From assembly GCA_030838885.1 (NCBI GenBank), contig JAUZEU010000482.1, positions 1-23,373 of the forward strand: DNA of 23,373 nt. The letters run 5' to 3'. Made by a program: the position numbers and the translations under genes. This DNA is from Bryobacterales bacterium (lineage in GTDB: Bacteria; Acidobacteriota; Terriglobia; Bryobacterales; Bryobacteraceae). This document shows positions 9,501 to 15,146 of the stretch, one piece after another (positions within the stretch are counted from its first letter, which is position 1; each line of letters opens with the position of its first letter). The notes under the pieces were generated by a model, which was given only the letters and a program-made list of their open reading frames with translations, was not told the origin of the DNA and made no database searches.

Positions 9501-9848
9501 GACGTTGACCGTTTCCGATGCGGTACCGACCTCAAGCTTCAGATTGATGGTAACGGTATCGTCGGTCTCAAGAACGAGGCCTTTTTGCAAAACCTGGCGG
9601 AAGCCGGGCGCGGACGCGGTGAGATTGTAGCGCGTCGGTCGCAGGCCGTTGATCGTGTAAAGACCGTCCGGGCTGGTGGCGGTTTCCCTGGAAAGAGTAG
9701 TGTCGACCTCCGTAGCGGTAATTCTCGCTCCGGGTACGACTGCACCCGACGGGTCGGTGACACTTCCGTTGATAGTGCTCAGACCCTGACCCCGGGCGAG
9801 CGCGGTAGCTGCTAACACGCTGACTGCGGCAAAAAGGATTCGGCGCAC
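6576..9848 (-). CDS. TonB-receptor-like (Oar-type) outer membrane protein, first gene of the operon
   Basis: A 1090-residue outer membrane receptor-like protein. Signal peptide at residues 1-21 (MRRILFAAVSVLAATALARG), carboxypeptidase-regulatory domain at about 25-110 (NGSVTDPSGAVVPGARITAT), plug-like region at about 140-310 (ELPLNGRNPAQL, VNGGRQNNIAFNLDGV, VVTKSGTNTLHGSAFEFVRN), then a long barrel ending KVQF. The start is GTG at 9848, preceded by GGGAGG at 6 nt spacing and by a near-consensus promoter. It shares family and architecture with the receptor at 203-3559, but the two differ clearly throughout and are not recent duplicates. As head of the operon it probably brings the substrate that the cytochrome/monooxygenase-like protein acts on. 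Ligand unknown. Confidence 0.94.
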   Translation of the reverse strand: MRRILFAAVSVLAATALARGQGLSTINGSVTDPSGAVVPGARITATEVDTTLSRETATSPDGLYTINGLRPTRYNLTASAPGFRQVLQKGLVLETDDTVTINLKLEVGTASETVNVEANAVQVDTTSSTIRQVVDSARIIELPLNGRNPAQLTTLVAGAVNAPSNNADQGATKTFPSAVTVSVNGGRQNNIAFNLDGVHSEDIFSNVNQPLPMPDALQEFSFQTSNFSAEFGQNSSGVVNVVTKSGTNTLHGSAFEFVRNAAFNARNFFSPTLDQLKRNQYGGTLGGPVIKDRLFFFGGYQGTKIRNTRGGLTAYVPTAADLNGDFSAYLSAGDPANPLRRAAPIKDPTTNQVFANNQIPVSRFDPAALAMVKYLPAASLPNGYSIYSAPVIQDFNEFIVRTDYSISVNDRLNYRFNKSYYMQPGILANNNLLTYADQTPDNSYNTAIQETHIFGPNTLNDFRFGITRETTSRHPPTNTPNMTDFGLKNIYQTPNKAIESFGVSGYFSFGAFADAVFARTTFDWYDTVRWVKGRHSIAAGGAFERARFNHNNHLFQNGTFSFTGDITGVAIADFELGRLRTFTQGWGSFQRDRNVLFSLFIQDTYKASSRLTLNYGIRWEPSFPWHDIYPQAEAFDPSLYAKGIRSKVYTNAYPGEIFTGDDGFPTDGRSNSWNNFAPRAGFAYDLHGDGKTSIRGGAGVFYNSRVPAFSNDSQVQTSPFSPTVSLTNPAGPFSNPYQGVNNPFPLPFPVPHDFVFPTPVRVYSWDTSHYKLQTPTVYNWNLTVERQLRADWLARVAYVGSRTNHLMENIQLNPAMYIPGSTLSTDARRPFQPYTSIIQGSGSGNSFYNSLQLGIEKRLSHGFTVLANYTWSKSIDNVPFGADVTSPMLNAGFTMSPYIPGFKRLDIGPSDFDFTQVLVISYVWQLPLLRGSNALLRNVLGGWELTGITSAQTGPPITLFAGTDRSQTAIGADHVDYNGGLGLTSGPCANLAPCVAYLRTGSFVTPALGTYGNLAKGALRGPGLFNTDLGAFKNFALSERWKIQFRAEFFNVFNKANFNNPGTSINSGTFGLITSARDPRIGQLALKVQF

Positions 9849-9854
9849 GCTGGA

Positions 9855-9860
9855 CCTCCC
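9855..9860 (-). promoter_or_regulatory. Shine-Dalgarno GGGAGG deciding a GTG start
   Basis: GGGAGG on the minus strand, 6 nt before the GTG at 9848-9846. It sits just downstream of the predicted transcription start and fixes the start codon of the receptor-like gene. Confidence 0.75.
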
Positions 9861-9877
9861 GGTTTACACGTGTCGCG

Positions 9878-9906
9878 ATTATATGAACGGGATCTGCCGG
9901 AGTCAA
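9878..9906 (-). promoter_or_regulatory. Sigma70-like promoter of the receptor/monooxygenase operon
   Basis: On the minus strand TTGACT (9906-9901) is followed by a 17-bp spacer and a perfect TATAAT (9883-9878). Transcription should start near 9871, leaving a leader of about 22 nt that contains the GGGAGG ribosome binding site of the GTG-started receptor gene. The spacing and near-consensus hexamers suggest strong basal expression. I see no obvious operator palindrome next to it. Confidence 0.75.
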
Positions 9907-10100
9907 ACCGGTCTTGTATCGGGAAAGGCGGGCTTTTCAACGATTGCTCCCGAAGAGTCCGGATCAACGGCAGTCAACTATGTTGCCGCCCTTTGCTTCT
10001 TTTACATCAGGACACTGAAGCGTCGCGGTGAAAAGTGCGCCAGTGGTCAAGCGGGGAAGCAACCTTGGTCGGCAGGCAAGTGCGAGGCGATGATGATCCC

Positions 10101-10118
10101 CTTAACCTTGCGGTTAGG
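10101..10118 (-). terminator. Weak hairpin overlapping the CHAT gene stop codon
   Basis: Short dyad: in the minus-strand transcript TAACC pairs with GGTTA around a GCAA (GNRA-type) loop, with one C-A mismatch further out. It covers the stop codon of the CHAT gene. There is no T-run after it, so it is not a textbook intrinsic terminator; it may stabilise the 3' end or be incidental. Confidence 0.25.
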
Positions 10119-12162
10119 AGAACGACGCAGGCTCCGGCAACCGGCTGAACATCTCGCGAGCGCTAATAACCACCGCATCCCACTGTGGTTCTCTCACCTG
10201 ATTTTTTCGCATGGCTGCCTCCAACCGAACCTCCGGGAAGAACTCTACATAGCGCGAAAGCTGGCGTCGAATCGAATGTATCTCGGTAGCATCCCGCCCT
10301 GCGACCCGGACTACTTCCTCCAGATGGTCGTCCCGGAGTGGCGGACGCCCAGTGCCGCCAAGCAGATGCAAAAGATATAGCTCCAGCAAATTGCTGTGGG
10401 CCCAGGCCTGCCTCTGTCGCAGGTCTGGTGTAGCACTGATACTTTGCGGTTCGCCCAACTTGAGATCCTCTTCTGAAAGGAGCCGAGCCAACTCCCATTC
10501 GTCAGGTTTTATCCTGACCACTCCATCCAGAACAGCCGTGAGCGCCATCCCCTGGACCAGCGCCCAGCTCTCTGAGCGGGCGGACTGAAACGCGAGAGCG
10601 TAGTAGTCTCTTGAATGTTCAAGCGAGGAGAGCGCCTCATCACGATACATCCCGATTCGGTCGGTATCACTGCCCGCGAAGACGTCCGCGGCGCGCCAGA
10701 AAATTTCGGCTTTCCGCTTCTCCGCGCTTGCGAGCAGGCCGTAAATCAGGGAGCGTTCCGAGTCTTTGCTCCCCAGAACCGCCTGCATGCGCGCCATAGC
10801 ATTCTTGAGCTTTTCTTTTGCGCTGTCCAGAACCAACGCCTTTTCCGGGCCCTGGCCAGTGCCGGTTACAGTGCCGCTACCGGTGCCCCTTCGAGAAGTG
10901 GTCTGCCTTAATGTCTTCCACATGCTTTGCGTGATCCGGTCCGCATAATTCAGCGCCGCTTCGATACTGCGGGCAGCGCGGTTGATGCGCATCTTCACGA
11001 GTTGCCGATCGAGATCCGGGGGAAACGATGCGTACGCGACAATGCTCGCCCAATCGTGCGTGCCAGGCACCCGAACCTTTAATTGCCGCCGGACATCGAT
11101 CAATAGCAGACGAGGATCGAATCCGCCTAACAGCCCGTCGTAAAGGACCTGGACCATGACCACCGATGCTGCGAATGACAGGGGGAATTGAGATGCAATC
11201 ACCAGCGGGATCCCCGCTTCGTGAAGCGAATGCGCGATGCTTGCGCCAGCACCGATCACGGATCCTATGTTTCCGCTGTCGCACGCCGCGATGGTCACCA
11301 CTGCCGGCCGCACCAAAGTATCCATCTTCGCCTTGGCGTTCGGCCTGAGAAGCGTTGCCAGACGCGCGCCATCCACAATATCTATGGAATCCGGGTCCTG
11401 GCTGCCGTGCAGCGCCAGACCGTAGTGCCGCCCGTCGTCACGGTCAACGGGAACACCATGCGCCAGCAAATGCACGTGCGTGTAAACTCCCGATGCGCAA
11501 GCCTGAAGCAGGGTCTCGACGCTGGCCCGAGGAATCACGGTAAGGTGCTCCTCAATTCGCTGCTGCCATTCCGCCTGGTTGCCTTCGTCATAGTGAAACA
11601 TCCACGGCTCGATGACCTTCCGTAGCGCAAGCAAGTGCGCGTCGGCAGGAACTGCGCCGCCTGCCGACGAAACGGCAACCAGGATTTTCGGCGTGGTTGG
11701 CCACTCCACGGGACCGTAACTGACGCGCCTCACCTCGCGCGTAATGCACATAGGCACCTGTGCCTGCAGAGCGAGAGATTGCCCCGCGCCCGGAAACGCG
11801 CTCGCCGCGTTGGCCAGTTCGAAAGGAAGCAGCGCGAGTTCGTTGGCGCTGAAGATCAATCGCAAATGGGTCGGGCCGGATTGTTCTCCCGCGAAATCGG
11901 CGAGTTCGGCCACAAGTCCCGGTATCAGCGAGAGTACTTCGCTCATAACTCGCGCCGTCTCCGCCAACTGCAGTTCCCGCGTTTCCAGACTGTCCTTATA
12001 TAAGAGAGCGCGCAACCGGGTCAGCAGTTGCGCATGTTCGAAAGGGACTACCACGTCGGCGGGTTGATGATTCCCGCACAATGCCATGTATCGTGTCAAC
12101 GGCGAGAGCAGCTGGTTGTGCGGTGGCCCGTGTCGTAAAAACTCCAGAGTAACCGTGCGCAT
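10114..12162 (-). CDS. CHAT-domain (caspase-like) cysteine protease with C-terminal helical region
   Basis: About 682 residues from the ATG at 12162 (a TTG at 12183 would add 7 residues and overlap the upstream gene). The N-terminal half is a CHAT domain of the caspase/separase-like clan. The catalytic His is in HLLAHG (His235 in ATG numbering) and the catalytic Cys in TIAACDSGN (Cys294), followed by the typical GASIAHSLHEAGIPLVIASQ. The family hallmark FSANELALLPFELA is at about 104-117. A Gly/Thr-rich linker (about 421-439) separates it from an alpha-helical C-terminal region with TPR-like character (SAEKRKAEIFWRAAD). No signal peptide or membrane segment, so it is cytoplasmic. It follows the metallophosphoesterase gene by 13 nt and is surely co-transcribed. 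CHAT proteases are often effectors switched on by partner sensors, as in gasdermin and type III-E CRISPR systems; the partner and target here are unknown. Domain call firm, role inferred. Confidence 0.92.
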   Translation of the reverse strand: MRTVTLEFLRHGPPHNQLLSPLTRYMALCGNHQPADVVVPFEHAQLLTRLRALLYKDSLETRELQLAETARVMSEVLSLIPGLVAELADFAGEQSGPTHLRLIFSANELALLPFELANAASAFPGAGQSLALQAQVPMCITREVRRVSYGPVEWPTTPKILVAVSSAGGAVPADAHLLALRKVIEPWMFHYDEGNQAEWQQRIEEHLTVIPRASVETLLQACASGVYTHVHLLAHGVPVDRDDGRHYGLALHGSQDPDSIDIVDGARLATLLRPNAKAKMDTLVRPAVVTIAACDSGNIGSVIGAGASIAHSLHEAGIPLVIASQFPLSFAASVVMVQVLYDGLLGGFDPRLLLIDVRRQLKVRVPGTHDWASIVAYASFPPDLDRQLVKMRINRAARSIEAALNYADRITQSMWKTLRQTTSRRGTGSGTVTGTGQGPEKALVLDSAKEKLKNAMARMQAVLGSKDSERSLIYGLLASAEKRKAEIFWRAADVFAGSDTDRIGMYRDEALSSLEHSRDYYALAFQSARSESWALVQGMALTAVLDGVVRIKPDEWELARLLSEEDLKLGEPQSISATPDLRQRQAWAHSNLLELYLLHLLGGTGRPPLRDDHLEEVVRVAGRDATEIHSIRRQLSRYVEFFPEVRLEAAMRKNQVREPQWDAVVISAREMFSRLPEPASFS

Positions 12163-12175
12163 ACTTGTTCTTTCA

Positions 12176-13645
12176 TTACCCAATCATCTGGAATCCAATA
12201 TTGCCATTTGTGTCCAGCGTCACGCGCTCCAGCTTGCCGGAAACGCCGCTGCCGTCCCTGATGATGGACGCCACTGCCGGCTTTCGCAGAAGCAGCCCCG
12301 GGACTCTCTCCAGATCCGGGATTTGCCGCGAGGTAGCCATGACGTCGTAAACGGGTTTGAACGCCGGAGCATCCCTGAGAAAGTCTGGCGTCAGCCGGAT
12401 CAGCGGAATCCATGTCCCGGTATTGATGTATTTTCCTCGCCCGTGAGTTCGGGGCAGTACGCGCTCCAGATGAGTGTGACCGGTAATAACCCACTCGAAA
12501 TCGCTACCCACATAGCGATCAATGCGCTCAAACGGCTCGTCGGGGACCTTCGGGTCGAAACTTTGATCATCGGCGAGTCCTTTGAGTGCCCTCCAAAGCA
12601 GCTCGTATTTCTCGCTCGACCGAACCCATTTCCGCAATGTATCGCCGAGGCCCAACATGCCGTTATGCACCAGCATCAAAGGGTCGACTCCGGCGCGAAA
12701 CGCCTCTTCAGTCGCCAGCATCAGCTGTGTTGTATCAGCATGTTGCAATAACGCGGCAGAGGCGGCATCCGCACTCGGTCGCGGCCATCCCTGCCGCCCG
12801 GCCAGCGACTCGAGTGGCTCTCCGCTCAGTGCAGTCGGGATAGCAGCTTCGTCCACGGATAGAAAGCCCGCGGCCCTCCGGACGGAGTCCCATGTCAGCC
12901 GTCTCGCAACTGCCAACACATTGTTCAGTCTGGACTCGGCATTTTGATCCAATGCCAGCACTATCGGGACCACCGCACGAATCTCCGGCTTCAACAAATC
13001 GACAAACGCGTACGTCCGCTTGAGGGGGTTGATCACGTCAATGACAAGTTTGGTTCCGGCATTCGGTGTCCACTGCGGAACTTCCCGCCCCTGCACCAGG
13101 TCCCGGCCTAAGCGCCGCAGCATCTCGTGATCCGTCACGTTCCAGGTATCGACTTCGTTGCCGTGAAGGCAGAGTACCCTCGAACCTCCAACGCTGCACG
13201 CGAAGCCGGCGCCATCGAAGCACAGATTCACGCGCCCTTTTGCCGCCTCGTTCGTACCGCCAAGTGTCTCGATCAGATAGGCGCGCACCCAAGGCAGCGC
13301 AAGCTCCAGATCGTGGTTGCCAAGCACAATGGTGAGATGCCTGTGCTCGGTTTGAACAAAGGCGCTCAATTCAGTCCAGATAGTCTGGAAAGGCGTGGCC
13401 TCGAAAATTTGTTTCAGGTTACCGGTTGCATTCTTTGGCGAAAAATAGCTGGCGTCCGGATCGGTCAGGAAATCGACCATGTCGCCGTTAATAACCAATG
13501 CAACCTCAAGGTCCCGTGCACGCTTTTCCCGCAGATACTTAAACAGCGCGGCAAGGTGAGCGGCGGCATCAAATAATTGAGCCCCTACGCCAAGGTGCAG
13601 ATCGGAGATGACGTACAACTCCGCGTATTCGGCCAAGCGCACCAT
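12176..13645 (-). CDS. Calcineurin-like metallophosphoesterase with large insertion
   Basis: A 489-residue cytoplasmic protein with a complete calcineurin-like metal site: SDLHLG (Asp15, His17), NGDMVD (Asp55), GNHD (Asn110, His111), LCLHGNE (His161) and GHTH (His390, His392). This superfamily hydrolyses phosphomono- or diesters (nucleotides, cyclic nucleotides, nucleic acid ends) with two metal ions. Between the LHGNE and GHTH motifs lies an insertion of about 225 residues, much longer than in simple members, probably an extra alpha-helical regulatory or substrate domain. The ATG at 13645 starts just before the first motif strand; no strong Shine-Dalgarno is seen. It is the first gene of a two-gene unit with the CHAT protease. 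Its substrate, and whether it senses or produces a signal for the protease, cannot be told from sequence. Confidence 0.92.
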   Translation of the reverse strand: MVRLAEYAELYVISDLHLGVGAQLFDAAAHLAALFKYLREKRARDLEVALVINGDMVDFLTDPDASYFSPKNATGNLKQIFEATPFQTIWTELSAFVQTEHRHLTIVLGNHDLELALPWVRAYLIETLGGTNEAAKGRVNLCFDGAGFACSVGGSRVLCLHGNEVDTWNVTDHEMLRRLGRDLVQGREVPQWTPNAGTKLVIDVINPLKRTYAFVDLLKPEIRAVVPIVLALDQNAESRLNNVLAVARRLTWDSVRRAAGFLSVDEAAIPTALSGEPLESLAGRQGWPRPSADAASAALLQHADTTQLMLATEEAFRAGVDPLMLVHNGMLGLGDTLRKWVRSSEKYELLWRALKGLADDQSFDPKVPDEPFERIDRYVGSDFEWVITGHTHLERVLPRTHGRGKYINTGTWIPLIRLTPDFLRDAPAFKPVYDVMATSRQIPDLERVPGLLLRKPAVASIIRDGSGVSGKLERVTLDTNGNIGFQMIG

Positions 13646-13677
13646 ACAGCGGTTCTATCCTACCTCGGAATGCCGTC

Positions 13678-13700
13678 CCAAAAAATCCGACGCCGGTCCC
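13678..13700 (-). terminator. Weak candidate terminator between decayed gene and phosphoesterase gene
   Basis: In the minus-strand direction a short GC stem (CCG-GCGT-CGG) is followed by A and six T residues. The stem has only 3 pairs, so this is a low-confidence termination signal downstream of the decayed propeller gene. Confidence 0.2.
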
Positions 13701-13706
13701 CACGTA

Positions 13707-13737
13707 TCGCGACAGGCCTAATGTGACGTGGTCGCGA
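13707..13737. repeat. Perfect 7-bp inverted repeat, TCGCGAC / GTCGCGA, 17-nt spacer
   Basis: TCGCGAC at 13707-13713 pairs perfectly with GTCGCGA at 13731-13737. Arm centres are 24 bp apart, a little over two helical turns. It lies upstream of the phosphoesterase-CHAT unit and downstream of the decayed propeller gene, so it could be an operator for the former or part of a terminator for the latter. Confidence 0.4.
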
Positions 13738-13770
13738 AGAGACCCGAAACAGTTATTCTGCGAGTGTGCA

Positions 13771-14343
13771 TCAGATCCCGTAAACGTCCACAGTACCGTC
13801 GTATCCGGGCAAGTAGAGCCGACCACCGTTGACTACGGGAACATTGAATTTGTTGTATGTGTAATGGGGATCGCTCATCCAAAGGCGCTTGATTCTGCGA
13901 TCGCCATCGCCCAGGGCCTCTGAGAAGTCCGAGGCATCGAAGGCCAACACGCGCCCGGTCAGGATTTGTTTGTTGGCATCTGCATCCGCACGCAGGCCCA
14001 CACCACGCAGTTCTGACCTCCGTTGCCGCGTTTGTCGCCGGTCATGGTAAGCGTGACTAACTTATGCAGCCCGCCACGCCCCGCCGCAGTGTCAGTCACG
14101 TTTCGTTGCCATACACCCCCGTGCATGAGATTGCCGCCTGAGCGCGTGAAGACCGGCTGGAGAGGCCCTGCAGGCGGCGGCGCCGGCGCGTTCACGGCGG
14201 CCATAACCTGTCGCGATGCCGCCTCCACGCCGCTCAGTTTCATTCCCGTGTTCGTCCAGGTTGACTGCGTTTCCGGTGCTCTGCGCCTTCGCAGCTGCCG
14301 ATGTCAGCAGACCAAGAAAGGCTCTTCTTTCCATGCTCATCAT
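13771..14343 (-). pseudogene. Decayed PQQ-type beta-propeller (quinoprotein-like) gene
   Basis: Remnant of an exported propeller protein in three reading frames. It begins at 14343 after AGGAG with a twin-arginine-like signal (MERRAFLGLLTSAAAKAQS). Near 14250-14290 the sense shifts to a second frame (WTNTGMKLSGVEAASRQVMA to NCVVWA, stopping near 13959). It shifts again near 14000 to a third frame running to the stop at 13771 (GRVLAFDASDF, then KFNVPVVNGGRLYLPGYDG and VDVYGI). That last piece matches the conserved C-terminal blade of PQQ-repeat propeller proteins (pattern VLxAYDA ... KFxxPxVxNGxVYV ... VYG). Only about 190 codons remain where the family has several hundred, so the centre has been deleted as well. 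The retained signal and terminal blade argue for a real former gene. Sequencing errors could explain the shifts but not the missing centre. Confidence 0.75.
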
Positions 14344-14413
14344 TTGCTCCTCTGAATGGTTGGCGCAATAGAGACATCTGTAAGGCTCCCACAGAGAGGT
14401 GAGACGGCGAGCG

Positions 14414-15034
14414 TCAGGGGCGGCTCGGGCTAAGCCCGTTCAAAGCCAGGTCGGTAAGGTGTTCGGCGTAGGATTGCGATAATGCAAGATTCCCGCCCCC
14501 CAGAAGCAACCGATAGTAAAGGGGGCCATACAGCAAGTCCAGTACGAGATCAGGATCCACATCTGCGCGCAGTTCGCCACGTGCCTGGTTACGTTCCAGA
14601 GCCTTCCTGGCCTGTTCTCGGCGTGGCTCAACCCACAACGACCACAATGCGGCGGCCACTTCCGGGTCAGATTGGGCCGCCGTCACGAATGCCGCAAGCA
14701 AGCGGCCATGCCGGCCCGACAGCATACGGGTGAAGTTTTGCAGTTGGGTGAGAATGTCCTGCCGGAATGAGCCGGTGTTCGGAAAAGGGAGTTCCGGTGC
14801 TACACCTTCGCGAAAGGCCTCAATGAAGACGGCCGCCTTGTTGGGCCACCATCGGTAAACGGTCGCTTTGCCGGCGCCGGCGCGATCCGCTATGGCTTCA
14901 ACCGTCGCGTTGGCAAATCCGCTTGCCTCGAGTTCGGCGAGGGCGGCGTCAAGAATCCGCTGTCGGGCGAGTTCATCGCGCGGGCGTCCTCGGCCACGAA
15001 CTGCCAGTTCCCCGTTCCCCATTGTTGTCATCAT
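14414..15034 (-). CDS. TetR/AcrR-family transcriptional regulator of the adjacent efflux operon
   Basis: A 206-residue regulator. The N-terminal DNA-binding domain is typical: helix 1 RQRILDAALAELEASGF, helix-turn-helix at about 44-66 (VEAIADRAGAGKATVYRWWP, then NKAAVF). The C-terminal ligand domain is all helical, about 130 residues, close to the TetR_C_11-like type. It is transcribed divergently from the RND efflux operon with 112 bp between start codons, the classical arrangement for a local repressor released by a pump substrate. ATGs at 15034, 15031 and 15022 are all possible starts; no clear Shine-Dalgarno favours one. Function as local repressor is inference from family and position; the inducer is unknown. 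Confidence 0.93.
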   Translation of the reverse strand: MMTTMGNGELAVRGRGRPRDELARQRILDAALAELEASGFANATVEAIADRAGAGKATVYRWWPNKAAVFIEAFREGVAPELPFPNTGSFRQDILTQLQNFTRMLSGRHGRLLAAFVTAAQSDPEVAAALWSLWVEPRREQARKALERNQARGELRADVDPDLVLDLLYGPLYYRLLLGGGNLALSQSYAEHLTDLALNGLSPSRP

Positions 15035-15082
15035 ACACAGTTTCGGAGTGCAAATTACTGATTACAAAAGGGCGCCGTAACG

Positions 15083-15100
15083 TGCCTAAAATTTTCGGAA
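15083..15100. promoter_or_regulatory. Candidate TetR operator in the divergent intergenic region
   Basis: Imperfect palindrome centred at 15091/15092: CCTAAAATTTTCGG, with an AAAATTTT core and CC/GG flanks, broken only at one inner position. It is the most symmetric element between the divergent regulator and efflux genes, where a TetR-family repressor would bind. No consensus promoter could be assigned with certainty on either strand. Confidence 0.35.
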
Positions 15101-15146
15101 CCTGGCCGTTTCGTAAATCATCTTGTACGCATGGACGCGTACCGAA

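Noticed and set aside
9883..10380. 165-codon plus-strand open frame reaching into the 9849-10113 gap
   Set aside because: Overlaps the CHAT gene 3' end on the opposite strand and starts inside the receptor operon promoter; no domain or ribosome binding site.
13646..13706. Promoter of the phosphoesterase-CHAT unit (TTGGGA with TAGAAC, or TAGGAT)
   Set aside because: Hexamers match the consensus poorly or have wrong spacing; not strong enough to list as a feature.
15123..15146. Upstream TTG start for the RND permease
   Set aside because: It adds 8 residues before the family-typical start MGIVKTALSRPYTF and has no ribosome binding site.
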